Both the position numbers and the translations under genes were made by a program. From Treponema sp. (GTDB lineage Bacteria; Spirochaetota; Spirochaetia; Treponematales; Breznakiellaceae): DNA of 50,708 nt. The stretch spans positions 1 through 50,708 of the forward strand of contig WQWU01000011.1 of NCBI GenBank assembly GCA_009785215.1, read 5' to 3'. Below the pieces are notes generated by a model that was not told the origin of the DNA, made no database searches, and saw only the letters and a list, made by a program, of their open reading frames with translations. Shown here in pieces: positions 35,350 to 43,167 of the stretch (positions are counted from its first letter, which is position 1; the number at the start of each line of letters is the position of its first letter).

Positions 35350-36933
35350 TTATTTTTTTCTGCGGAAAACTCTGTAATTTATATCCGGAAAAATATTATG
35401 CCTGCGTTCAAGGGTTGTAAGCCATTCAGTGCTGATATAATTGCTGCCTAAAGCTTCGTAGATGGTGGTAAAGTTACGAAGCGCATTTTCTGCATGATTG
35501 CGCGCGTACTCTGTAGAATCCTGCCGGAACAAGAGCGCTGGCCAGTCCGATGCTTGCGCAAGCAGTATTTCGCGCGCCGCCTGATTTAGTGCGCGTTCTT
35601 TAAGGCCGGTATCATCCGGAAAGCGTTCTGCAAGTTCTGTCATACGTTCCATAGCGCGGTATAAATGGCGGTAAATCCAGTCATTGGAAACATCCAGCCA
35701 TGTTTCTGCATAGCCGTTTATTCCGCAAGAAGAAAACCCGGGCTCTACAGCCTGTAAAGAAGAAATATTATGCTTAAAGATAAATTCACTTGGATTTACA
35801 AATTTAATTTCTTTATTGCCCGATGCCAAACGAAGAAGCCCTTCCAAAAACTGCATGCCCTCGTGCCAAAAACGGCCGAAGAAATCGCATTTTTGCGCAT
35901 AAAGGCTAATAGGTGTTTCACTCATAAACCTGGATGCTTCTTCCAGCCTTGTTATTGTATTTTCCAAAAATGCTTTTGTGTGTTTTGCGGTTCTTTCAGA
36001 AGCAATTTCCTGATTATAAATTGTATTTCCGTTTGCCCGCGCCCAGTATTTAAAACCTGTTCTGTGCCGCTCGCCGTCTGCGCTTAAAAATTGGCTTACA
36101 ATTTCCGGCGGCAGTTCGTAACCTACATCTCTGTTATTGTTCCGGTACGAATCATCAGACGCTATTTTATCTAATTCGCGTAATGCATAAATATCTCTTG
36201 AAAGTATAAAAGTACCCTCTGGTGTCCTTACCGGAAAAAAACAGCCGTTTTCCGGCGCTGGATTGCCGAATAAAAGACCGTGGCTGTCTACAATTGTGTA
36301 TGTGTAATTGTACGCCCTAAGATAAGGTTCAAGCGCAGATGTCCAGCCAAGTTCCGGCAGCCAAAACCCCTGCGGGCTTCCAAAACTGTGCCTGTAAACA
36401 GAAGCAGGCGTTTCCATCTGCGCCTGCAACGATTCGCTGTTATGGCTTAAAAACGGAAGAAAAGCATGAGTAGCGCAGCCTGCAAGAATTTCCAGTTTAC
36501 CTTTGCGCCGGAAAAAATCAAAAGCTTTTAAAAGGTTTTTTTCGTATCGTTCTGTAAATGCAGCCCTTCTGTCTATTATCTGGTTGTAATAAAAGCGGGA
36601 AAGTTTATTAAGTTCACTGTTGCCGGCAGTCCGTTCTGTTTCCAACATGCCGAATTCAATTTGTTTATCGATATATGTTAAATATTTTTTCTGAAGATGT
36701 TCATCATTTAACATATGGTATAAAACCGGAGAAATTGCCAAACCCAGGCGGAAATGAACATGATCTGTATCTAACCGGTGCAGCATTTCCAATAAAGGAA
36801 GCAGATTTTCCGAGACATATTCAAAGTAGCGGCCTTCTTCGCCGGCCTCGTTTAAATCGTTTTCTTTATTGTATTCCCTTACAAAAGGTAAATGAGCCTC
36901 CAGAACAAAGGAGATCGCATAACGAGATTCCAT
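35350..36933 (-). CDS. GH57-family glycosidase / glucan branching-type enzyme
   Basis: 527 residues, close to the DUF1957/GH57 branching-enzyme size. N-terminal SFVLEAHLPFVR matches the GH57 start. The nucleophile is probably Glu194 in GFWLPELGW and the acid/base Asp350 in AQKCDFFGRFWHEG. The C-terminal helical domain follows (ASDWPALL, RNFTTIYEAL). It likely acts on alpha-glucan (glycogen) in the cytoplasm. It starts 1 bp after the stop of a DUF4912 gene, a pairing often seen with GH57 enzymes. AGAGGG precedes the ATG. The end is 13 bp from the convergent UPF0164 gene. Confidence 0.87.
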   Translation of the reverse strand: MESRYAISFVLEAHLPFVREYNKENDLNEAGEEGRYFEYVSENLLPLLEMLHRLDTDHVHFRLGLAISPVLYHMLNDEHLQKKYLTYIDKQIEFGMLETERTAGNSELNKLSRFYYNQIIDRRAAFTERYEKNLLKAFDFFRRKGKLEILAGCATHAFLPFLSHNSESLQAQMETPASVYRHSFGSPQGFWLPELGWTSALEPYLRAYNYTYTIVDSHGLLFGNPAPENGCFFPVRTPEGTFILSRDIYALRELDKIASDDSYRNNNRDVGYELPPEIVSQFLSADGERHRTGFKYWARANGNTIYNQEIASERTAKHTKAFLENTITRLEEASRFMSETPISLYAQKCDFFGRFWHEGMQFLEGLLRLASGNKEIKFVNPSEFIFKHNISSLQAVEPGFSSCGINGYAETWLDVSNDWIYRHLYRAMERMTELAERFPDDTGLKERALNQAAREILLAQASDWPALLFRQDSTEYARNHAENALRNFTTIYEALGSNYISTEWLTTLERRHNIFPDINYRVFRRKK

Positions 36934-36934
36934 T

Positions 36935-37618
36935 TTAAACCCTCTTTATTCTGGACTGCCGGTCTGAATTTTTAATTATCTGCAAATCCTGTATGCCGGA
37001 AAGCCGCAAAAGCGGTTTAGCGCTCATTTCTGCGATAAAATCATTTTCGCTTAATCTGGGCAGAAAAAAAGGAGCAGAAGATGTTATCTGCATCTCTGAA
37101 CTTCCTCTAAGAGCAGCAAGTTTTATTATGTATCCGCTGCAGGTTTTAATATGTGAATGATGTTCTGCAAAACCAAGGTATCTTGCGCTGTCGTTTGGGC
37201 TTACAGATACGGTAAAAGAATTATCTTCGGAATTTATTTCTGCGCCGTTTTCGTCTAACGGAATAACTTTTAAACAATAACCGTTAAAATCTGCGGCATT
37301 TTCGTGTGTTTCCCTTTCCTGTCCTTTTACTTCCCAGAAAACAAAAACCCAAAGAGGATCTCTTATAATTACTTCCATAAAAGAAATATTGTACTGCTTG
37401 GGCAGTAAGGCAGATTCTGTATAAGATGGATTTATTTTTATTTCTTCGGAAGGTTCCTGATTTTCTGTATTGGTAATTTCCAGAAGTTCTTCTATGATAA
37501 AAATCCTTTCCAGCTCTGGAGGAATGTCTACTCCATAAGAGTCAGCAAGTTTAATTAATTCATCTGTACTCAAGCTCTCAAGCCATTGGCGGGATACTGG
37601 TACGTGATTTCCTTCCAT
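36935..37618 (-). CDS. DUF4912 protein associated with GH57
   Basis: 227 residues. An N-terminal helical Rho-N/SAP-like segment (LESLSTDELIKLADSYGVDIP) precedes a DUF4912 domain from about residue 75 (ISFMEVIIRDPLWVFVFWEV), which resembles a carbohydrate-binding-type fold with conserved aromatic residues. It contains no catalytic motif. Its stop is 1 bp from the GH57 start, and its own start is 6 bp after the pseudouridine synthase stop, so all three are one mRNA. A role helping the GH57 enzyme bind glucan is an inference from context. Confidence 0.78.
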   Translation of the reverse strand: MEGNHVPVSRQWLESLSTDELIKLADSYGVDIPPELERIFIIEELLEITNTENQEPSEEIKINPSYTESALLPKQYNISFMEVIIRDPLWVFVFWEVKGQERETHENAADFNGYCLKVIPLDENGAEINSEDNSFTVSVSPNDSARYLGFAEHHSHIKTCSGYIIKLAALRGSSEMQITSSAPFFLPRLSENDFIAEMSAKPLLRLSGIQDLQIIKNSDRQSRIKRV

Positions 37619-37624
37619 ACTCGG

Positions 37625-38311
37625 TTAATTGTGGGAAAAATACCGATTAAAGTCAACCGGAAACGGCGCATGTATATCGATGCCGCATTCCTTAATTATC
37701 AGCCGGCTGGCATGAAGTAATAGGCGTTTAAGGCCGTTTTCTTTGCGAAATTTTTTATTTAAGGCAAAATCGCCGTATTTATCATCACCAAGAATGGGGT
37801 TTTTATTCATTGCAAGGTGGCGCCGGATCTGATGCATCCTTCCTGTACTAAGTTCAATCTCCAAAACCGAATATTCGTTAATGTTACCTGCCGGATAATC
37901 CGCCGGATCTGATGTTAAACCGTCTATTTTGCTGGTTTGTATTACCTTGTACTTTGTTTCAGATTTTTTCGGTTTTCCGCGGATGTACAATTCGTCTTTG
38001 ATAATACCCTCGTTTTTTACAGGGTATCCTGCGCAGACAGCAGTATAAATTTTTATAGCTTTTTTTTCACTTCCCAAAAGGCGGGAAAAACGCGCTGCTT
38101 CATCGCGCCCCTTTGCCGCAAGAAGCGCTCCGGATGTGTCTCTGTCCAGTCTGTGAACCAGTAAAGGCTGCGGTTTCCGGTTTCCTGCGTATTCTAAAAG
38201 CAGCATATCCAGTGATGTTTTAATACCCTCTCCTCCCTGAACAGCAAGCCCCGAGGGTTTATTTACTATTATGCAAAAGTCATCTTCATAGAGAATATTT
38301 ATGTTTTTCAC
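37625..38311 (-). CDS. RluA-family pseudouridine synthase
   Basis: 228 residues from a GTG start. Family motifs: LYEDDFCIIVNKPSGLAVQ, then HRLDRDTSGAL with catalytic Asp56, and LSTGRMHQIRRHLA and PILGDDKYGD. There is no S4 domain, so it resembles RluA or short RluC/D-like forms. It converts uridine to pseudouridine in rRNA or tRNA; the site cannot be told. Residues about 132-145 (SDPADYPAGNINEY) look like a small insertion with internal repeat. TATAAT lies exactly six bases before the GTG, so the mRNA may be leaderless. Confidence 0.87.
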   Translation of the reverse strand: MKNINILYEDDFCIIVNKPSGLAVQGGEGIKTSLDMLLLEYAGNRKPQPLLVHRLDRDTSGALLAAKGRDEAARFSRLLGSEKKAIKIYTAVCAGYPVKNEGIIKDELYIRGKPKKSETKYKVIQTSKIDGLTSDPADYPAGNINEYSVLEIELSTGRMHQIRRHLAMNKNPILGDDKYGDFALNKKFRKENGLKRLLLHASRLIIKECGIDIHAPFPVDFNRYFSHN

Positions 38312-38381
38312 TCCGATATTATAGCATATTTTGATGTATTAGAAATTATCCAGCCGATATTAGTAATGAATAGAGGTAAAT

Positions 38382-39503
38382 ATGAAAAAGCTGCTGTTTT
38401 TATTAATTTTTATTCCGGTTTTAGCGCTTGCGGAACCAATGTATTCGCCTACCTGGGGCTTTTTTATGGATTTGCCGGAAGGTTATGAATATGTTGATGG
38501 AGATGCAAGAGATCGTTTTTCATTTGCCGGGCTCGAGGGGTTAAGATTTGACCTTGTAGTATATAACGGCCAATACGGTTCAATGCTGGAACTGGCAAAT
38601 GATGTAAACAGAAGGTTGTCAAATCGCGGCGATGTTGATTTTTTTACATACCGCGGCAAACAGGCATTATTAATGACACTCTTGTTTGGAGATTTTTTCG
38701 GCTGGGGTTTAGCCGTAGAACTGGAAAAAACACCGGCTGGGTCGCAGCCGGTACTTTTAGCCCTTGCTTACAGTCCTGCAGACAGGAAAGAAATGGAAAT
38801 ATTTCATGCATCTGCATTGGATTCAATAAGCCCTACAGCGGAAGATTTGTTTTATCCGGGAATATTAACCGAGTACGGCAATCCGCGCGGTGAACTTAAA
38901 AGAACGCCGCTTGCCATAAATGGACTTACTGCAATGATTCGTGAAAATGATGCCCAAGCTTCTCAGGGGTTTATCGAACGCGAGTTTAAAGTTATGAATG
39001 CCTATTTAAACACAACATATTTACAGGCAGCGGCAATTCGTTATTATCGATCAATTTACCGTGATTCATGGGATCGGCTTTTTGATGCGGCATCTGTAAT
39101 AACACATCACTTTGGCGGACACCTTGCTGTTACCGATGAGCAGAAAAGAGTATTCGCAGAAAGGGTTCTTTCCTTTGTGCAGGGTTTTAGATATGAGCGG
39201 GATTTATCCGGAAGTGATTTTCTCAATCTTGTTTCGCTAATTTCGGAGGGAACCGGCTCATGCGATAATCGATCTATGCTTTATACAATAATTCTGGCTC
39301 ATGCAGGCATCAGGGCGGGTTTAATGCTTTCTCATTATTACAGCCACGCCATGACGCTTGTAGATGTAACCGGCCCCGGGTCGCGTGTTCCTTCGCATGA
39401 TATTATGTGGGTGGTTGCAGAAACAACAACAAAAATCGATATAGGATATATTGATTCTGAATTAAGCGATATGCGTTACTGGTTCGCCATCATGTTCCGC
39501 TAA
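38382..39503 (+). CDS. Exported protein with transglutaminase-like C-terminus
   Basis: 373 residues. A signal peptide (1-17, LIFIPVLALA) precedes an N-terminal domain that starts YSPTWGFFMDLPEGYEYVDGD. The last 100 residues have the order Cys294 (GTGSCDNRSMLYTIILAHAGI) and His322 (YYSHAMTLVDV), as in transglutaminase-like cysteine proteases, with a possible acidic third member after the His. It may act in the periplasm on cell-wall or protein amide bonds, or be non-catalytic. GAGG precedes the ATG. It stands alone between the leftward RluA gene and a repeat-bearing gap. Confidence 0.65.
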   Translation: MKKLLFLLIFIPVLALAEPMYSPTWGFFMDLPEGYEYVDGDARDRFSFAGLEGLRFDLVVYNGQYGSMLELANDVNRRLSNRGDVDFFTYRGKQALLMTLLFGDFFGWGLAVELEKTPAGSQPVLLALAYSPADRKEMEIFHASALDSISPTAEDLFYPGILTEYGNPRGELKRTPLAINGLTAMIRENDAQASQGFIEREFKVMNAYLNTTYLQAAAIRYYRSIYRDSWDRLFDAASVITHHFGGHLAVTDEQKRVFAERVLSFVQGFRYERDLSGSDFLNLVSLISEGTGSCDNRSMLYTIILAHAGIRAGLMLSHYYSHAMTLVDVTGPGSRVPSHDIMWVVAETTTKIDIGYIDSELSDMRYWFAIMFR

Positions 39504-39882
39504 TTTTATTGGGTAAGATATACACCAACTTTTTTAATAGCGGATGCGTAAATCCTTCCCGTAGGCTGGCGGCTGTGGCATTTTTTAACGCAGGCTCTGG
39601 CCTGGCTGCCTTTGACCTCACACCGATGCCCACGGTAAAGCTTCCCGCACCCGCTTATATTCAAACCAGGTAAATATACCCAATTAAATTCTTTCCGGGG
39701 TGGGGGCAATGGCATGTCGGCGACATTGGCGCGAAGTCCTAGCAAGCCACACCAAAGTGTGCGTTAAATGCAGTTACGGCCACCGGAGCCGATATGTCAT
39801 TGTCACTACCCTTTAAAGTATTAAGTATATTTACCTGGTTTGCATATACAGGAATATATTGACATATATTGCTGTATCGTGC
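39504..39882. repeat. Intergenic region with an 18-bp perfect inverted repeat (MITE-like)
   Basis: CAAACCAGGTAAATATAC (39662-39679) and its exact reverse complement (39825-39842) bracket 145 bases containing a CACAC-CAAA-GTGTG hairpin near 39748. A 16-base match to this arm (39661-39676) also occurs, inverted, inside cdd at 40604-40619. A minus-strand open frame (39506-39745) has no ribosome site or family match, and I do not call it a gene. The region may be a small non-autonomous element or a decayed insertion. Confidence 0.55.
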
Positions 39883-39888
39883 GATAAT
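39859..39888 (+). promoter_or_regulatory. Promoter of the HTH-EIIA gene (leaderless type)
   Basis: TTGACA (39859-39864), 18 bases, GATAAT (39883-39888), six bases, ATG at 39895. No ribosome site precedes this ATG. Confidence 0.65.
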
Positions 39889-39894
39889 CGGTAT

Positions 39895-40542
39895 ATGGCT
39901 GACGATGATATCCTTACCCTGGAAGAAGTTGCTAAATATCTGCGGGTTTCGGAACGTACTGTTTACGATTGCGCTCAAAAAGGTGAAATCCCGGCAGGTA
40001 AAATTAGAACCGCCTGGCGTTTTAAGAAATCAGAGATTGATAAATGGGTTAATGACAAACTAACACCAACTGGTTTGAATCCGCAGATTACTCCGGTAAA
40101 TGCAGAATCCATTTTGTCGGCGCACAGGATTCTTTTTTTAAATTATTCAAACAAGAGGGATGCGCTTCTTGCTCTTTCTGAAAATATCGCAGCCGCGCCG
40201 CAGGTAAAAAACAGGCAGGAACTTTCTGCAGAGATACTAAAACGGGAAGAACTTATGAGCACTGCCATCGGCTGCGGAATTGCCATTCCTCATGTGCGCC
40301 TTTCATCGGTAACAGACCTTGTTGTTTCTGTAGGAATAAGCCGGAAAGATATAATCGATTTTCATCCCCTGGATGATGAACCTGTAAGGCTGATCTTTAT
40401 GATAGCTGCAGCCCATAATCAGCATGCTTACTATTTGCAGACGCTTTCGTGGTTCAGTACAAGGCTGAAAAATAAGGGTTTAAGGGATTCCCTATTAACG
40501 GCGGAAACCCCTCAGCAAATCTACGATTTATTAACAAAATAA
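39895..40542 (+). CDS. HTH-EIIA fusion: excisionase-type DNA-binding domain plus PTS EIIA domain
   Basis: 215 residues. Residues 5-55 are a MerR/excisionase-type helix-turn-helix (ILTLEEVAKYLRVSERTVYDCAQKGEIPAGKI...WRFKKSEIDKW). Residues 70-215 are a fructose/nitrogen-type EIIA domain with phospho-site His133 (GCGIAIPHVRL). The fusion should let HPr-linked phosphorylation control DNA binding directly. It is a second EIIA in this window, different from the one at 25027. I chose the ATG at 39895; an in-frame ATG at 39859 overlaps the -35. The gene is convergent with cdd, 5 bp apart. Confidence 0.87.
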   Translation: MADDDILTLEEVAKYLRVSERTVYDCAQKGEIPAGKIRTAWRFKKSEIDKWVNDKLTPTGLNPQITPVNAESILSAHRILFLNYSNKRDALLALSENIAAAPQVKNRQELSAEILKREELMSTAIGCGIAIPHVRLSSVTDLVVSVGISRKDIIDFHPLDDEPVRLIFMIAAAHNQHAYYLQTLSWFSTRLKNKGLRDSLLTAETPQQIYDLLTK

Positions 40543-40547
40543 CCTTT

Positions 40548-40958
40548 TTACTTGTTTTTTAACTCATGAAGTGAATCAAATGGCAGGAGTTCGCCGACTG
40601 TGGTATTTACCTGGTTTGATCCGCTTCCTGCAAACCTGACAGGAGCATCTCCCAGCATAAATTCGCCGATTACCTGACGGCAGGCGCCGCATGGCCCGAC
40701 AGGTTCAACAGAGTCAGGGGTAGAGATGGCAATCGCTTTAAAACGCATATATCCCCTTGCAACTGCCGAAAAAATAGCGTTTCTTTCAGCACAGACCGAT
40801 AAGCCATAAGAGCGGTTTTCTACATTTACGCCTGTTATGATGGTTCCGTCTTCGCAAAGTAATGCGGCTCCCACCCTGAAATTTGAGTACGGGGCGTACG
40901 CCTTCTGCGCTATTTTCTGCGCTTCCTGCCATAAATTATCCATGTTATTTTTTTCCAT
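40548..40958 (-). CDS. cdd: Cytidine deaminase
   Basis: 136 residues, the small tetrameric type. Zinc ligands Cys56 in SVCAERNA (with catalytic Glu58) and Cys90/Cys93 in PCGACRQ are all present. It turns cytidine and deoxycytidine into uridine forms in the cytoplasm. A GAGAC ribosome-site-like AGGAG precedes the first ATG. Codons for SNQVNT near the C-terminus carry a 16-base sequence (40604-40619) also found in the nearby intergenic inverted repeat, which may be a remnant of an insertion. Confidence 0.94.
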   Translation of the reverse strand: MEKNNMDNLWQEAQKIAQKAYAPYSNFRVGAALLCEDGTIITGVNVENRSYGLSVCAERNAIFSAVARGYMRFKAIAISTPDSVEPVGPCGACRQVIGEFMLGDAPVRFAGSGSNQVNTTVGELLPFDSLHELKNK

Positions 40959-41054
40959 ATACTTGTCTCCTGTTTTAATGTATTATATACTATATTCGGC
41001 ATAAGATGTAATGTACTGGCCTTGTATTGTTTTATCTAATTAAGGAGTAATTTT

Positions 41055-42290
41055 TTGGCGCAAAAAAAGAAAACCCTAAAATTATTAATTTTAATCCTTC
41101 TATTTATTACTTATTTTTTTATTGCCGCAAGACCGATTCCGCGCGAGACCGTATTGGCTCTTAATTGGATAACTTCGCTGCCGGGCAGTTCAACAAGCGG
41201 TATTTCTGATAATGAAAACGGCGCCGGAACAGCTCTTTCTGCCGAACCAGGACGGTTTATTCCATTTACTCTGGAAAACAGGTTTGGTTATATCAATTTA
41301 TCCGGAGAACATATCCTGAATTTGGTAAAAACCAGTGACATTTATCTTGGTCAGAATATGTGGACAGAATACAGTGCAGAACCTTCAAATATCGTAATTA
41401 ATAATATATTGAATAATTCAAAAATAACCATAGATAACCCGGGAGGATATCCGGTTCTATTGGATGACAGAATCTTTATTCTTGGCAGTGAACAAAATTT
41501 GCTGTCGGAAATCGGCGAAAACGGCAATGTTCTTTGGACTTATGAATTTGGAGCGCCGCTTACAGCTATAGATGCCGCTGCAGGTCTTGTATTAACAGGT
41601 TCATTGGACGGCGCTGTAGAAGTGTTCAATTCAAGCGGCAGCCGTATCTTTTACTTTGAACCCGGCGGCTCCCGCTATTCTGTCATTCTTGGATGCGCTA
41701 TTTCGAGTAACGGTTCGCGCATTGCTGTTATCTGCGGTATAGACAGACAGCGTTTTCTGCTTTTTGAGCGCCTTGGAAATACCGGCGGTGAATATAAAAT
41801 TATCTATCATGAATTTTTGGACACCGGTTTTAGGCGGCCTGTGCGTGTTCTATTTATAAATGACGATCAGCGTGTTGTTTTTGAACGTGAAGGCGGCATA
41901 GGCAGTTATAATATTAGATCAAGGCGCTCTATTTTTATTCCGCTGGACGGCACTATAACCGCTATAGATGAATTGGGAGCCCGCGGATTTTTATTTCTTG
42001 TAACAGATGTAACATCCTTAGATGTAACATCCATAGATGTAACATCCTTAGATGTAACATCTGCGCCGGATTACCTGGGTCTTAACGAAAAAAAACTTGT
42101 CGGTATAAAGTTTCCGCACGATGGATGGTTCAGGTTTTCAAGAAATGCGGCGCAGGATGCCATTTTTTTAAGGGCGCCGTTTAAAAGCAATGATGTTTTT
42201 CTTGGCAGGGCTCAGACTACAAGTACTGGATCCATGCTTGTTGTTGGCGGCGGAACTGCATTAATTTCCTTTGAACTGGAGGAAAAATAA
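41055..42290 (+). CDS. Membrane-anchored beta-propeller-like protein with in-frame repeats
   Basis: 411 residues from a TTG start, with AGGAG 7 bases upstream. An uncleaved signal anchor at about 8-25 (LKLLILILLFITYFFIAA) is followed by beta-rich repeats reminiscent of WD40/PQQ propellers, for example ENGNVLWTYEFGAPLTAIDAAAGLVLTGSLDGAVEVFNSSGSRIFYFEPGG and SSNGSRIAVICGIDRQRFLLFE. Residues about 318-337 are four copies of DVTS(L/I), encoded by a 15-bp tandem repeat. The function is unknown. The next gene starts 1 bp after its stop. Confidence 0.7.
   Translation: MAQKKKTLKLLILILLFITYFFIAARPIPRETVLALNWITSLPGSSTSGISDNENGAGTALSAEPGRFIPFTLENRFGYINLSGEHILNLVKTSDIYLGQNMWTEYSAEPSNIVINNILNNSKITIDNPGGYPVLLDDRIFILGSEQNLLSEIGENGNVLWTYEFGAPLTAIDAAAGLVLTGSLDGAVEVFNSSGSRIFYFEPGGSRYSVILGCAISSNGSRIAVICGIDRQRFLLFERLGNTGGEYKIIYHEFLDTGFRRPVRVLFINDDQRVVFEREGGIGSYNIRSRRSIFIPLDGTITAIDELGARGFLFLVTDVTSLDVTSIDVTSLDVTSAPDYLGLNEKKLVGIKFPHDGWFRFSRNAAQDAIFLRAPFKSNDVFLGRAQTTSTGSMLVVGGGTALISFELEEK
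42006..42062. repeat. 15-bp in-frame tandem repeat (GATGTAACATCCTTA)
   Basis: Units begin at 42006, 42021, 42036 and 42051. Each holds the palindrome GATGT-A-ACATC followed by CTTA or CATA. The unit matches five whole codons (Asp-Val-Thr-Ser-Leu/Ile), and the last unit is partial. Confidence 0.95.
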
Positions 42291-42291
42291 A

Positions 42292-43167
42292 ATGAAAAAA
42301 ATTATTTTGCCGGTTATATTAATAATATTTATACTGTCTGATTCCCTGTTAGCAATGGGCTGGCCGTCCGGAACAGCTTCTCTTGTCCGCAATTTCGGCG
42401 CAAACGACCGCGGCAAACCCGTTATGGGAATGTTATTCAGCGGCGGAGAACAAATACTTGCTGCGGAAAACGGTGAAATAATTTTTTCCAGAGCAAAAAA
42501 TGATCCTGCATCGCGTCTTCCGTCTCCGCTTGGAGCATGGACAGCAGTAGATCACGGAGACGGATTAATTAGCATTTACAGCCGTTATTCAGAAACGTCT
42601 GATATTGATGTGCCGGAAAAATATGTAGAAAAAAATGAGCCAATTGCAGTATCGGGAACTTCCGGCTGGTCATCCCGTAATGGTTTTTTCTTTATGCTCT
42701 TTGACAGAAGGGAAAGGCGCTGGATTAACCCTGCAATGATTATTACTCCTGTTCAGGAAACAAGAGCTCCGCAGATAATATCTGTAGATTTGCGGAATTC
42801 CCAGGGTGTATTGATGCAAGCGCGTAATTTATCTCAGGGGCGTTATACAGTTGTTGTAAATACTGCAGGCGGAACACCTCTTTCTTCTGCGGCATTTGGG
42901 CTGCAGCCGTTTGCGCCTTTAAGAATTGTCTGCTCCATTAACGGCGCAGAAGCAGGTTCGTTAAGTTTTGAAGCAGTCTCCGCAAGAGACGGCGTTCTTA
43001 TGATTTCGCGTAACGGTCTTGTGCCTGTTAGGCAGATATATGCACACTTTCCTGCTTTTGAAGCTGCCGAAGTCTTTTTAACAAGAGGACAGGTAAACAT
43101 GGAAGTTATTGTGCAGGACATAAGCGGTGTCACCCGCAGTACAGTTATCCGCCTGTCTGTTAATTAA
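42292..43167 (+). CDS. Exported M23-like protein, probably without protease activity
   Basis: 291 residues from the ATG at 42292 with GGAGG upstream. Signal peptide (1-20, IILPVILIIFILSDSLLAM). Residues 25-155 have the LytM/M23 shape (NFGANDRGKPVMGMLFSGGEQILAAENGEI, AVDHGDGLISIYSRY), but the HxxxD and HxH zinc motifs are not complete: only the HGDG part is present. It is thus likely a degenerate M23 domain, as in EnvC/NlpD-type activators or structural proteins. The last 120 residues are beta-rich and unassigned. It is coupled to the preceding propeller-like gene and abuts the methyltransferase gene. Confidence 0.68.
   Translation: MKKIILPVILIIFILSDSLLAMGWPSGTASLVRNFGANDRGKPVMGMLFSGGEQILAAENGEIIFSRAKNDPASRLPSPLGAWTAVDHGDGLISIYSRYSETSDIDVPEKYVEKNEPIAVSGTSGWSSRNGFFFMLFDRRERRWINPAMIITPVQETRAPQIISVDLRNSQGVLMQARNLSQGRYTVVVNTAGGTPLSSAAFGLQPFAPLRIVCSINGAEAGSLSFEAVSARDGVLMISRNGLVPVRQIYAHFPAFEAAEVFLTRGQVNMEVIVQDISGVTRSTVIRLSVN

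Noticed and set aside
37886..37915. Possible further palindromic codon repeat in the RluA-like gene (DPADYPAG)
   Set aside because: The units are unequal (9 and 12 bases) and the symmetry is partial, so I did not count it with the clear cases.
39506..39745. 79-codon minus-strand frame after the transglutaminase-like gene
   Set aside because: No ribosome site, no recognised family, and it runs into the inverted-repeat region; kept as a repeat-bearing intergenic region.
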